From assembly GCF_040358255.1 (NCBI RefSeq), contig NZ_CP132938.1, positions 806,001 through 870,000 of the forward strand: a stretch of 64,000 nucleotides of DNA, read 5' to 3'. Of the stretch, positions 15,729-24,084 are shown one piece after another; positions within the stretch are counted from its first letter, which is position 1; each line of letters opens with the position of its first letter. The DNA is from Tunturibacter gelidoferens. Lineage in GTDB: Bacteria > Acidobacteriota > Terriglobia > Terriglobales > Acidobacteriaceae. Under the pieces are notes generated by a model. The model was not told the origin of the DNA, made no database searches, and saw nothing but the letters and a program-made list of their open reading frames with translations. The position numbers were made by a program, and so were the translations under genes.

Positions 15729-17291
15729 CTACTTCGGCTCCGCTGGATGCACTCCGAGTTCCTTCAGCTTTCGAGTGGCGTTGCTGTTGGAAGGGTCTTT
15801 CTCCAACGACTTGTTGTAGCTTTCGATAGCCAGCTGTTTCTGACCGGATCTCATGTAAGCCTCGCCGAGGCTGTCATAGGTGTTCCCTGAATCGGGATAG
15901 TTCTTCACGTTTAGTTTGAAGATGTCGATGGCTTCGGGGAGGTGGCCGTCGGTCATCAGTTCGTAGCCCCAATAGTTAACTGTCGATTCATCGAGCTTGA
16001 AGTCTGTTGATTCCTTCCTTATGGCTGCATAGACGTCTTCGGCGTGATCGAAGCCCTGCTGGCCCAGTTCAGCACGAAAGGATTCGAGAGTTGCGGGCGC
16101 GCCTTTTGCCGGACGGTAGCTTGCAGACAGGAAGTGTTGGGGCGCGCCGTTTTCAGCAGGTGTTTTCTTGAGCCAGACCATTGCCGCTGTGTCGTGTTTC
16201 AGATAGGCGTCGAGAAAATGAAGGGTATAGCGGGCAATCCAGGTGTAACCGGCGATTCCGTCCTCGCGACCATAGTCGGCGATCTGTTGTTCGGGAAAAC
16301 CTTCCCAGACATCCTCGTTCCGCTGGTACATTGAGCTGTGCTCGACGTGCACTAGCCCCAACATACGCACCAGGACGAGATCACCGTGCGCCCATGCGTT
16401 GAGGACACTGGGCCCTCGGTTCGCTTCGCTGTTGAGGTATTGGGACTGGTCTTCGAGTGTCATTCCTCCCTGGGTGAAAAACAAAAGAGGAATCGCCATT
16501 TGCTCTGGATGCACGTCGCCTTGCTTAACCAGTCCGGGGTAGTAGCGCATACTGCCGTCAAGGGCCACCAAGGCATCGATACGGTTGTCGCGTGCAGCGG
16601 CGAAGAGGTTAGAGATGCCGCCCCAGCTGAATCCGGCTACGGCAAGTGCGGACATGTCGGTGTTGGGTAATGTCTGTGCATAACCGATGAGAAAGGAGAT
16701 GTCGCGGGCCTGCGCAGTGATCCCGACGATATCGTCGGTCATATCGCGCGTTGATGCACCCATGTCAGGGCTGGCGATGACGACGTAGCCGTGGCTGGCG
16801 AGGTATTCGCACAGGTCCGCGTTTTCCCAGGACATTGCGGAGAAGCTAGGTGCGTAGATCACGACAGGAAAGCGCCCCGATAGAGCTGGAGCATCGCGCA
16901 CCGCCCACATGGGCATTGCGAGTGTGGGCTTGATGCCGTCGAGCCACTTCTGATGGGCAATGGACAGACTGGGCTTGTCGAAGCTTGTCTCCGTAGCCGC
17001 GAGATTGCCGTAGTCGCCGACGGTCATCGGTCTTGAAGCGGTCTTTTCGGCTGGATACCAGATGAGCGTCTGCAGGGGCCGGGCGCGCTCGCCCTTATAC
17101 GGTTTGCCCAGGTCGTCGGACTTCGACCGGTATGTGCGGGAGTAATCGTATTGATCGACCACCTTGAGGCCGACAAGATGAGGTCCTGGCTTTTCTGCGA
17201 ACCGAAACAGAGGTGTGTTTTGTGCAGGTGCGGCGATCGCAATTGCTACAAACCCAAATGCACCGATAATAAAGCGAGCAATTTCACTCAT
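15729..17291 (-). CDS. Exported alpha/beta-hydrolase (PAF-acetylhydrolase/dienelactone type) with C-terminal TPR
   Basis: 520 residues. A signal peptide is visible (FIIGAFGFVAIAIAAPAQ). The hydrolase part has FPVVIYAPSFSAMSWEN, ASHGYVVIASPDMGAS and the nucleophile elbow G220-F-S222-W-G, with LVHVEHSSM as a candidate for the catalytic His. The last 70 residues are a tetratricopeptide pair (NTYDSLGEAYMRSGQKQLAIESYNKSLEKDPSN) separated by a helical segment. Similar hydrolase-TPR fusions occur in Acidobacteria and Bacteroidota. It is probably periplasmic; the substrate, perhaps an ester, cannot be read from sequence. Convergent with the radical SAM gene. Confidence 0.8.
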   Translation of the reverse strand: MSEIARFIIGAFGFVAIAIAAPAQNTPLFRFAEKPGPHLVGLKVVDQYDYSRTYRSKSDDLGKPYKGERARPLQTLIWYPAEKTASRPMTVGDYGNLAATETSFDKPSLSIAHQKWLDGIKPTLAMPMWAVRDAPALSGRFPVVIYAPSFSAMSWENADLCEYLASHGYVVIASPDMGASTRDMTDDIVGITAQARDISFLIGYAQTLPNTDMSALAVAGFSWGGISNLFAAARDNRIDALVALDGSMRYYPGLVKQGDVHPEQMAIPLLFFTQGGMTLEDQSQYLNSEANRGPSVLNAWAHGDLVLVRMLGLVHVEHSSMYQRNEDVWEGFPEQQIADYGREDGIAGYTWIARYTLHFLDAYLKHDTAAMVWLKKTPAENGAPQHFLSASYRPAKGAPATLESFRAELGQQGFDHAEDVYAAIRKESTDFKLDESTVNYWGYELMTDGHLPEAIDIFKLNVKNYPDSGNTYDSLGEAYMRSGQKQLAIESYNKSLEKDPSNSNATRKLKELGVHPAEPK

Positions 17292-17460
17292 CCGACAACC
17301 TCTTAAAAGGACCTAGTTTCTCCACAATGGCGCGAGTATAGCATCGCTAAAGTACTGAATCGCTTACTACTATTAGCGTCAGCACCGAGGGTCACTTCCT
17401 CCAGGTCGGCTTTTCGAAAGCGATCTGAGAATTCCCTCTAGGAACGACCCGGAAGCTGAA

Positions 17461-18003
17461 CTATTGTGAGGTCTTGCGCAGTTCGCTCCGCGCCCAAAGC
17501 CTTATCACCCCACGCGCCCGACTCTTCATCGCCGTAGTTCCTTCGCGTAAAAACCTCTCGATCATCTCCTCCGCCTCATCCCTAAGGGAAGCCTCCTGCA
17601 TCGCAAGCAGTCCAAGCCCTTCCACCGCCGAGCACCTCACCACGTTGCTCTCATCCACAGCCAGCAGTGACATTGTTCGTGCAGCCCTCAATCGCTGCAT
17701 TCGAGTCTGCGCGATTCTCGGCACCACCAGGCCAAGATGCCAGCGCGTTCGCGACTCCTCCGTGGGCAGCGTCTCAAGCAGGCCAGCGAGTTCGTCGGCG
17801 TAAGGCTCCAGCAGTCTGCCGTCCTTCTCCGTGATGCGCCGCGCCACATCGGCTGCGCGCTTGCGTATCTCGACGTCGTCGCCAAAGAGCTCCCGCACCA
17901 ACGAACGGACCGCGGATCTGTCGGCAAGAATCTCCGCGGCGATCTCGCGCGCCATCGGCAGACCCCATCGCTTTACCCTGAGTCGTTGTCCCAGAGACTC
18001 CAT
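17461..18003 (-). CDS. HEAT-repeat-like helical protein
   Basis: 180 residues with no signal peptide. The protein is helical throughout, with repeated helix pairs (VRSLVRELFGDDVEIRKRAADVARRI, RLLEPYADELAGLLETL, MSLLAVDESNVVRCSAVEGLGLLA, KSRARGVIRLWAR), the pattern of HEAT/Armadillo-type scaffolds that bind proteins. An internal ATG at 17955 is another possible start, as no clear ribosome site precedes 18003. Partner and process unknown. Confidence 0.65.
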   Translation of the reverse strand: MESLGQRLRVKRWGLPMAREIAAEILADRSAVRSLVRELFGDDVEIRKRAADVARRITEKDGRLLEPYADELAGLLETLPTEESRTRWHLGLVVPRIAQTRMQRLRAARTMSLLAVDESNVVRCSAVEGLGLLAMQEASLRDEAEEMIERFLREGTTAMKSRARGVIRLWARSELRKTSQ

Positions 18004-18100
18004 GCGGCGAAGTATAGTTGAAGCTCATCCGGCTACACGGGAGCACATCGACCAGCCAAGCCGTATTGACACCGCTGCTAGGATTAATTCAGGAAGATCA

Positions 18101-18130
18101 GAAGACCCGGCACACTGCCGGGCCTTCCCT
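18101..18130 (-). terminator. Possible terminator after the DUF882 gene
   Basis: CCCGGC-acact-GCCGGG forms a 6-bp GC stem 109 bases beyond the stop of the minus-strand peptidase gene. On that strand it is followed by TCTTCTGATCTTCC, only partly T-rich, so the call is weak. Confidence 0.35.
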
Positions 18131-18230
18131 ATTTAACAGGATTTGCTGGAAGTCCAAGTTCAAAGTCTTTGCTTTGAAGACTTTGCTCACTTTTGTACGG
18201 GAGGGGGAGGATGAAAACTACGCGCTGAAC

Positions 18231-18995
18231 CTACATCCCGGTCGCGCGGCCGCCATGAGTCTTATGTCCCGGACGACGCGGAGTTACGCCAAACGCCCAC
18301 TCTCGCACCGGCCCCACGTCTACGTGAACAAACTGCGACACCGGGTAGTATCCAACCCCACCGGCGTGCAGCGAAAGCGCGGTATTCCGCAACTGCACCG
18401 TCGAAACACCGGGTACGCGAAGGTCGATCGCATGACCTTCCATGTGCTGGCTATGCTCGGCGACCCCGGTCTTCACAGACGCGTGCCGCAGCGCCTCATT
18501 GGTCTCCGGCGTCCGGTACCCGCAGACAACCTGGATAACGCCACTCGCCTGTCCCAGCCGCGACATCATCGCGTGCAGCACATCGAACTCCTTTGGCTCG
18601 TAGTGGACTACGTCCTGCGTATAGTGATCGCGCAGGAAATAGTTCAGCTTGTCCAGCGCCTCAGGAATATAGGTGTCGCCGATCCGGTAGACTACGTCCA
18701 GACTCTCGCCGGTGTGCAGATTCGTCATCCGCAGTTGATACGGCTTTCCATCCTCCGGCAACTCGCCCGAGACCACACCCGAAGAGATCTCATCGGGCAT
18801 TACGCCGGGCACAACCTCTTCGCCTGTGATCGCCACCGAATGCGTTTTGCTTCGCGAGGAGGTATGGAGAGTGCTGTGCAGCCCGGCGTGTACTCGGGTA
18901 CGCACCGACTTGGCCCACGAAAGACCGGTTACCCCCAACATCAACATCGTAGTGGCCGCAACCGCCGCAAAACCTTTCGCGCACAATCTCTGCAT
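18231..18995 (-). CDS. Exported DUF882/M15-type peptidase (YcbK-like)
   Basis: 254 residues from the ATG at 18995. This start has GGAGAG 6 bases upstream and opens a signal peptide (KGFAAVAATTMLMLGVTGLSWA); an ATG 63 bases upstream lacks both. The C-terminal domain carries the M15-like zinc site of the YcbK/DUF882 family: VVCGYRTPETN, then SQHMEGHAIDLRV (His and Asp ligands) and QFVHVDVGPVREW (final His). Related D,D/L,D-carboxypeptidases trim peptidoglycan peptides in the periplasm. The middle part (HTGESLDVVYRIGDTYIPEAL) matches the usual family N-terminal segment. Confidence 0.88.
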   Translation of the reverse strand: MQRLCAKGFAAVAATTMLMLGVTGLSWAKSVRTRVHAGLHSTLHTSSRSKTHSVAITGEEVVPGVMPDEISSGVVSGELPEDGKPYQLRMTNLHTGESLDVVYRIGDTYIPEALDKLNYFLRDHYTQDVVHYEPKEFDVLHAMMSRLGQASGVIQVVCGYRTPETNEALRHASVKTGVAEHSQHMEGHAIDLRVPGVSTVQLRNTALSLHAGGVGYYPVSQFVHVDVGPVREWAFGVTPRRPGHKTHGGRATGM

Positions 18996-19193
18996 CCAAA
19001 CTCTCCTGGCCCCAGTGTTCGAAATGCGAATCCCCAAATGCGGTCCGCGATTCGTCATTTCCTTCTTCTAGTTTATCGGACTCATCTCCAAATCACTGAT
19101 AGCACTTCTGTAACTTTAGTGTCATATTTGGATCGGCTTTCGAACTGCCTCAACCGTTCCCGTCAAAGACCGTAACCAGATGTATATCAACAA

Positions 19194-20126
19194 TTAGCTG
19201 CGCTCAGCGGCAATCAACGTGTCGTAGACCAGTCTCGCCGAAGCTACGTCTTCGATCGCAATCCCGACGGATTTGAACACCACGGGACGATCTCTTCTTT
19301 CCAAAGCCTTTCCCAGCAGCAACTCTCCAATCTCAGCACTTACCTGCGCCTTCGCCAGAAGAATATCTCCCGGTTCTCGCAGCGCAGCCTCTCGAGATTC
19401 GACCACAACCGCTCCTTGCATCGCCTCTTCGTCGAGCTCCCTGCGATTTGGCGTCACGGCACCGACTGCACACACCATCGCGTCCTTCTTGAGCCATCGA
19501 CCGAACAGGACCGGCTCCGGCGAACTTGTCAGCGTCAGCACAACGTCCGCGCCGGATACCACCTCCTCCGCTGTCCTTACTTGTGCCCCAACGTCCGCGG
19601 CGAACCTCCTTGCATTGCTTTGTGTACGGCTCCAAACGCGAATCTCTTCAAACTTCCGAACCCGCGACAGCGCCCGCAGATGGGACCGAGCCTGAACACC
19701 GCTTCCCAGAATGCCCAGCACCTTCGCCTCAGGTCGCGCGAGAAGATCGACAGCCACAGCCGATACCGCCGCCGTCCTCATCTCCGTTATCAGCCGCCCG
19801 TCCATCATGGCCAGCGGCTCGCCCGTTTCCGCACGAAACAGTTGAATCACTGCCTGATGCGTATGCTTCCCTCTATCGGCGTTGCCGGGGTAAAACGTGA
19901 CCATCTTCGCCCCCATCACGTCTCCGTAGACGGCGGGCATCACGGCAAACCATCCGGAATGTGCGGCCACGGACATGACCGTTCGCAGCGGCTGCACCAC
20001 GCGGCCTGCAGAAAAATCCGCCAACGCCTGCCGCATGGCTGGGATCAGCTCTTCATACGAGAGCGACGCCCTCACCTGTTCTTCACCGATAAATAACACT
20101 TGGCCACCCCTTAAATCGTTCTCCAT
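19194..20126 (-). CDS. Ornithine cyclodeaminase/mu-crystallin family NAD(P)-dependent enzyme
   Basis: 310 residues, the usual length. Family marks are LSYEELIPAMRQALADFSAG, GAKMVTFYPGNADRGKHTHQAVI, MDGRLITEMRTAAVSAVA and the nucleotide-binding loop GILGSGVQARSHLRAL. Members include ornithine cyclodeaminase, alanine dehydrogenase (archaeal type), ketimine reductases and siderophore-precursor enzymes, so the substrate cannot be assigned from sequence. No amino-acid biosynthetic gene is adjacent. It is divergent from yceH with 45 bases between, so promoters may overlap. Confidence 0.88.
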   Translation of the reverse strand: MENDLRGGQVLFIGEEQVRASLSYEELIPAMRQALADFSAGRVVQPLRTVMSVAAHSGWFAVMPAVYGDVMGAKMVTFYPGNADRGKHTHQAVIQLFRAETGEPLAMMDGRLITEMRTAAVSAVAVDLLARPEAKVLGILGSGVQARSHLRALSRVRKFEEIRVWSRTQSNARRFAADVGAQVRTAEEVVSGADVVLTLTSSPEPVLFGRWLKKDAMVCAVGAVTPNRRELDEEAMQGAVVVESREAALREPGDILLAKAQVSAEIGELLLGKALERRDRPVVFKSVGIAIEDVASARLVYDTLIAAERS

Positions 20127-20171
20127 TATCCGACGAGCCAGACCGAGCGTGCATGTGGCACCCTAGTAGAT

Positions 20172-20882
20172 ATGCAGCTCGACCCCATCCAGCTTCGCGT
20201 CCTCGGCTCGCTCATCGAAAAAGAGATCACCACTCCTGAGAACTATCCGCTCTCGCTCAACGCACTGGTCAATGCGTGTAATCAGCGCTCCAGCCGCGAG
20301 CCCGTCCTCGAGCTTGGGGAAGAGGAGGTTCGGCAGGCGCTCCACACGCTTGAAGATCTTGCCCTCACTAACCCCGTCCGCGACGCCCGCGTTCCCAAGT
20401 ACGAGCATCGTGTCCGGACCGTCCTCAACCTCCGCCGCGACGAGACTGCTGTCCTTTGCCTGCTGCTGCTGCGCGGTCCACAGACACCCGGCGAGCTTCG
20501 CAGCCGCGCCGACCGCCTCTACACCTTCGACGACCTTGCAGCTGTCCAATCCACCCTCGAACGCCTCGCCACTCGCACAGCGGCGGACGATTCGACTCCG
20601 GAAAAGACCGGACCTCTCGTAGCCATCCTCCCTCGCCAGCCCGGCTCCCGCGAAGCGCGCTACGCTCATCTCCTCGGAACGCCACCGGACCTTACCGCCT
20701 ACCCTGCCGAACGAGCCGAATCGGTCACCTCAACCACTCAACGCATTACTCAATTGGAAGCTGAAATCGCAACGCTTTCCGCTGCCATAAAGGCTCTCCA
20801 GACACGCGTTGACTACCTCGAAGTTCGCCTCGGATCGCAAGCAGAAGTGCCTGTGTCTCCCGACGATTCCTCTGTAAGATGA
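20172..20882 (+). CDS. yceH: YceH/DUF480-family protein
   Basis: 236 residues. The N-terminal 190 residues match the DUF480 family of paired winged-helix domains: LRVLGSLIEKEITTPENYPLSLNALVNACNQ, LRRDETAVLCLLLLRGPQTPGELRSRADRLYTF and LPRQPGSREARYAHLL. The C-terminal 50 residues form a likely coiled coil (ITQLEAEIATLSAAIKALQTRVDYLEVRL) also present in longer family members. The role is unknown. It is 24 bases ahead of the sensor kinase gene and may be cotranscribed. Confidence 0.9.
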   Translation: MQLDPIQLRVLGSLIEKEITTPENYPLSLNALVNACNQRSSREPVLELGEEEVRQALHTLEDLALTNPVRDARVPKYEHRVRTVLNLRRDETAVLCLLLLRGPQTPGELRSRADRLYTFDDLAAVQSTLERLATRTAADDSTPEKTGPLVAILPRQPGSREARYAHLLGTPPDLTAYPAERAESVTSTTQRITQLEAEIATLSAAIKALQTRVDYLEVRLGSQAEVPVSPDDSSVR

Positions 20883-20906
20883 AGCTTCGTCCGTACTTTC
20901 GCTACC

Positions 20907-23900
20907 ATGTCTGACTCCATCGTCTCCAAAGCGCCAGTGACTCTCAATCGCCGTGCTCAGTTTCGGCGTGAGAGCGATGCCGAGAACGACAACCTCGCAC
21001 GCCTGGTTGCGCAACTGCCGGAAGCGATTCTCTGCTTCAACCACAATTGGATCGTCACCTATGCCAACGCGGAAGCTGTTCGAGTCAGCCGCATCCAGCC
21101 CTCCGATATAAACTCCAAAAGCCACTGGCAGCTCTTCCCGGAGACCGTTGGCACGGCTCTGGAACGCACCTACCGCACCGTTATGCAGACTCGCCTTCCT
21201 CAGCACATCGAGCACTTCTACGCTCCATTCGATGTCTGGGTCGACGTGCACATCCTCCCTACCGACGAAGGCGTCGCTCTCTACTACCGAGACGTTACCG
21301 ACCGCAAACGCGCCGAAGGCCTTCGCGACTCGGCCGTCCGCCAGCTGCGGCAGATCTTCGACGCATCCCCCGACTCCATCGTTTGCATCGATCGCAACTG
21401 GAACTGTACCTTCGCCAACCGCGCGGCGCTCGACATTCTCAAAACGGACACACTCATCGGTGAGAACCTATGGGAGCGCTTCCCGTCGAACCAGAAGGAG
21501 CCTTTTCGCTCTCACTATCGCACGACGATGGACCGGCGCATCGCCACCGAGTTCGAGGCCTACTACCCGGCGCCGCTCGACATCTGGTTCCGCGTCTCCG
21601 CACGACCCTTCGAAGACGGCATCATCATCTTCTCGAGCGACATCACCGACCGCAAGGGCGCAGAGCTTCTTCGTGATGCCGCCGCGCGCCAGCTCCGCCA
21701 GGTTCTCGAAACCACCACCGATGCCGTCGTAAGCCTGAACCGGGATTGGAACTTTACCTTTCTCAATCGCCGCGCCAGGGAGCTTCTCAGCCCCATAGGC
21801 GAACTCCTCGGAAAGAATCTCTGGAAGGAATTTCCCGCCGCGGCGGAGCCGGGCAGCGATTTCCGTTATCACTACCATCGAGCGATGGAGGAAGGAATTC
21901 CAGGTGAGTTCGAGGCCTATTATCCGGAGCCCTTCAACCTCTGGCTCTCGGTTCAATGCCGGCCTTACGACGACGGTATGGTCCTCTTCTTCCGCAACGT
22001 CACCGCACGGCATCAATCCGATCAGGTTCTCAAGCGGCAGCAGGATCTTCTCGCCTCCGTCCAGCAGACCGCTCGCGCCGCCACCTGGGACGTGGATTAC
22101 GCAACTGGCAAGGCCACCTACGGAGCCGGCTCATATCCAGTCTTTGGCCATCCCCTCGCCGAAATCCCCGACGCTCGCTCCTTCAAGAAATTCCTTCTCC
22201 CCAAATATCTGCCTACGATTGCTTCGGCCGTGCAAGCCGCGGTCGAGACAGGTCAGATGATCGTGGTGGAGTGTCAGATACAAGCTGCAGATGGTCGCAT
22301 TCTCTGGATCGAGAACCGGGGCCAGATCGTCTCGGTTGCCGGCAAACCTGTCAGCCTTCGCGGCCTCTCCATCGACATCACGGATCGCAAGAAGAGCGAA
22401 GAAGCTTTGGTCACAAGTGAAGCCCGGTACCGTGTCTTGGCCGATCTCAATCCGCAGGCCATCTGGATGGGCGCACCAGACGGCAGCATTACCTATGCCA
22501 ACCAGGGATTCCTCGACTACATCGGACTCACCATCGAAACCATCGGCGGCCACAACTGGCTCAATGCCTTCGACCCCGAAGATCGGCAGCGCGTCACGGA
22601 AGCCTGGACTCATTCCGTCGCCACCGGAGCCGAATATGATATCGAGGCACGTCTTCTACGTGCTAAAGACCGTTCTGCTCGCTGGTGGTGGCTTCGCGCC
22701 CAGGCGGTTCGCGACGAGTCCGGACAAATCCTCCATTGGCTTGGGGTGGCCATCGACATCGACGACCGCAAGAGGTTCGCTGAAACCCTCCAGCAACGCC
22801 AAGAGGAGACCGAACGTCAGCGATCAGAACTCGAATCCATCTACCAGACCGCTCCCGTAGGGCTCGCTCTCTTCGATGCCGCCACGCTTCGCTATCTCCG
22901 CATCAACGATCGTCAGGTGGAGATCATCGGCCTACCCCGCGAGAAGATCCTCGGCCAGGTCATTACTGACGTCGTCGCAATTCCCGGGCTCAAAGAGCTG
23001 CTCCAGACGGCTGCTTCCGGCCGGCCGGTGCGCAGTCATCTCCTCCATGGCGAACTTCCCGGACGTCCTGGCGAACAACGTTCTTTCAATGTCAGCTACT
23101 CTCCCGTCTTCGCGGCAGACGGTTCGGTCGAGGCTATCGCCGCTGTTGTCCTCGAGGTCACCCTTCAGAAAAAAGCTGAGGCTGCCCTTATTCAGAGCGA
23201 AAAACTGGCCGCCGTCGGTCGTCTGGCCAGCTCCATCTCCCACGAGATCAATAATCCGCTGGAGGCCATCACCAACCTGCTCTATCTCATCAACCTCTCT
23301 GCCGATCTGCCCGAAAACACACGCGAGTATCTCCACACGGCACAGAGCGAACTCTCCCGCGTCTGTCAGATCGCCACGCAAACCCTCCGCTTCCATCGTC
23401 AGGCCGTCCGTGCTACCCACGTCAGTGCAGCCGATCTCGTCAACGCCGTCCTCAATCTCTATCAGGGCCGCCTCGCCAACTCGCACATCAAGGTGGAGGC
23501 CTCCTACAAGACCAGCACCACCGTACTCTGCTTCGAAAACGACATCCGGCAGGTCCTCAACAACCTGATTGCCAATGCGATTGACGCCATGCGCGGCAAC
23601 GGCGGACATCTCATCGTCAGAGCCCACGACGCCACCGACTGCTCCTCCGACTCGCAGCCACCGCGTCAAGGCATTCGCATTACAATCGCCGACACCGGGC
23701 ATGGCATGTCCACCGCGGTAAAGGCTCGTCTCTTCGAGCCCTTCTACACCACCAAAGACCTCAATGGCACGGGACTTGGCCTTTGGATCTCCGCCGGCAT
23801 CGTCACACGCCACCAGGGCAGACTCACCTACCGCAGCAGTGAGCACCCCATCCACCACGGCACAATCTTCTCCCTGTTTCTTCCCTTGGCAGAGGTCGAT

Positions 23901-23918
23901 GCGACCATCCCCACCTAG
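20907..23918 (+). CDS. Soluble six-PAS sensor histidine kinase
   Basis: 1003 residues with no signal peptide or membrane helix, so a cytoplasmic sensor. Six PAS-like domains start near residues 27, 140, 255, 375, 503 and 640. The first three are very alike (LRDxAxRQLRQ..., YYPxP...W, DITDRK), suggesting internal duplication. The kinase core has the phosphoacceptor H779 (SSISHEINNPLEAI), then the ATP-binding N box (NLIANAIDAM), G1 (IADTGHGMS), F box (LFEPFYTTK) and G2 (GTGLGLWIS). No response regulator gene is adjacent, so it is an orphan kinase. Ligands of the PAS domains are unknown. Confidence 0.93.
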   Translation: MSDSIVSKAPVTLNRRAQFRRESDAENDNLARLVAQLPEAILCFNHNWIVTYANAEAVRVSRIQPSDINSKSHWQLFPETVGTALERTYRTVMQTRLPQHIEHFYAPFDVWVDVHILPTDEGVALYYRDVTDRKRAEGLRDSAVRQLRQIFDASPDSIVCIDRNWNCTFANRAALDILKTDTLIGENLWERFPSNQKEPFRSHYRTTMDRRIATEFEAYYPAPLDIWFRVSARPFEDGIIIFSSDITDRKGAELLRDAAARQLRQVLETTTDAVVSLNRDWNFTFLNRRARELLSPIGELLGKNLWKEFPAAAEPGSDFRYHYHRAMEEGIPGEFEAYYPEPFNLWLSVQCRPYDDGMVLFFRNVTARHQSDQVLKRQQDLLASVQQTARAATWDVDYATGKATYGAGSYPVFGHPLAEIPDARSFKKFLLPKYLPTIASAVQAAVETGQMIVVECQIQAADGRILWIENRGQIVSVAGKPVSLRGLSIDITDRKKSEEALVTSEARYRVLADLNPQAIWMGAPDGSITYANQGFLDYIGLTIETIGGHNWLNAFDPEDRQRVTEAWTHSVATGAEYDIEARLLRAKDRSARWWWLRAQAVRDESGQILHWLGVAIDIDDRKRFAETLQQRQEETERQRSELESIYQTAPVGLALFDAATLRYLRINDRQVEIIGLPREKILGQVITDVVAIPGLKELLQTAASGRPVRSHLLHGELPGRPGEQRSFNVSYSPVFAADGSVEAIAAVVLEVTLQKKAEAALIQSEKLAAVGRLASSISHEINNPLEAITNLLYLINLSADLPENTREYLHTAQSELSRVCQIATQTLRFHRQAVRATHVSAADLVNAVLNLYQGRLANSHIKVEASYKTSTTVLCFENDIRQVLNNLIANAIDAMRGNGGHLIVRAHDATDCSSDSQPPRQGIRITIADTGHGMSTAVKARLFEPFYTTKDLNGTGLGLWISAGIVTRHQGRLTYRSSEHPIHHGTIFSLFLPLAEVDATIPT

Positions 23919-24084
23919 CTCATCGTTGCCGGCGACAGGACACTTCCAGCCGGTTGAAGAATTCACCATCTTCACTGGCGACCCACGGCATTGCGTAATT
24001 GTTCAAAGACCGAAGTATTATGACTCGATAGCTTTTTTCTGCGCATACCTCACCGACACGCGCACCACTACCGGAGAACACCTC

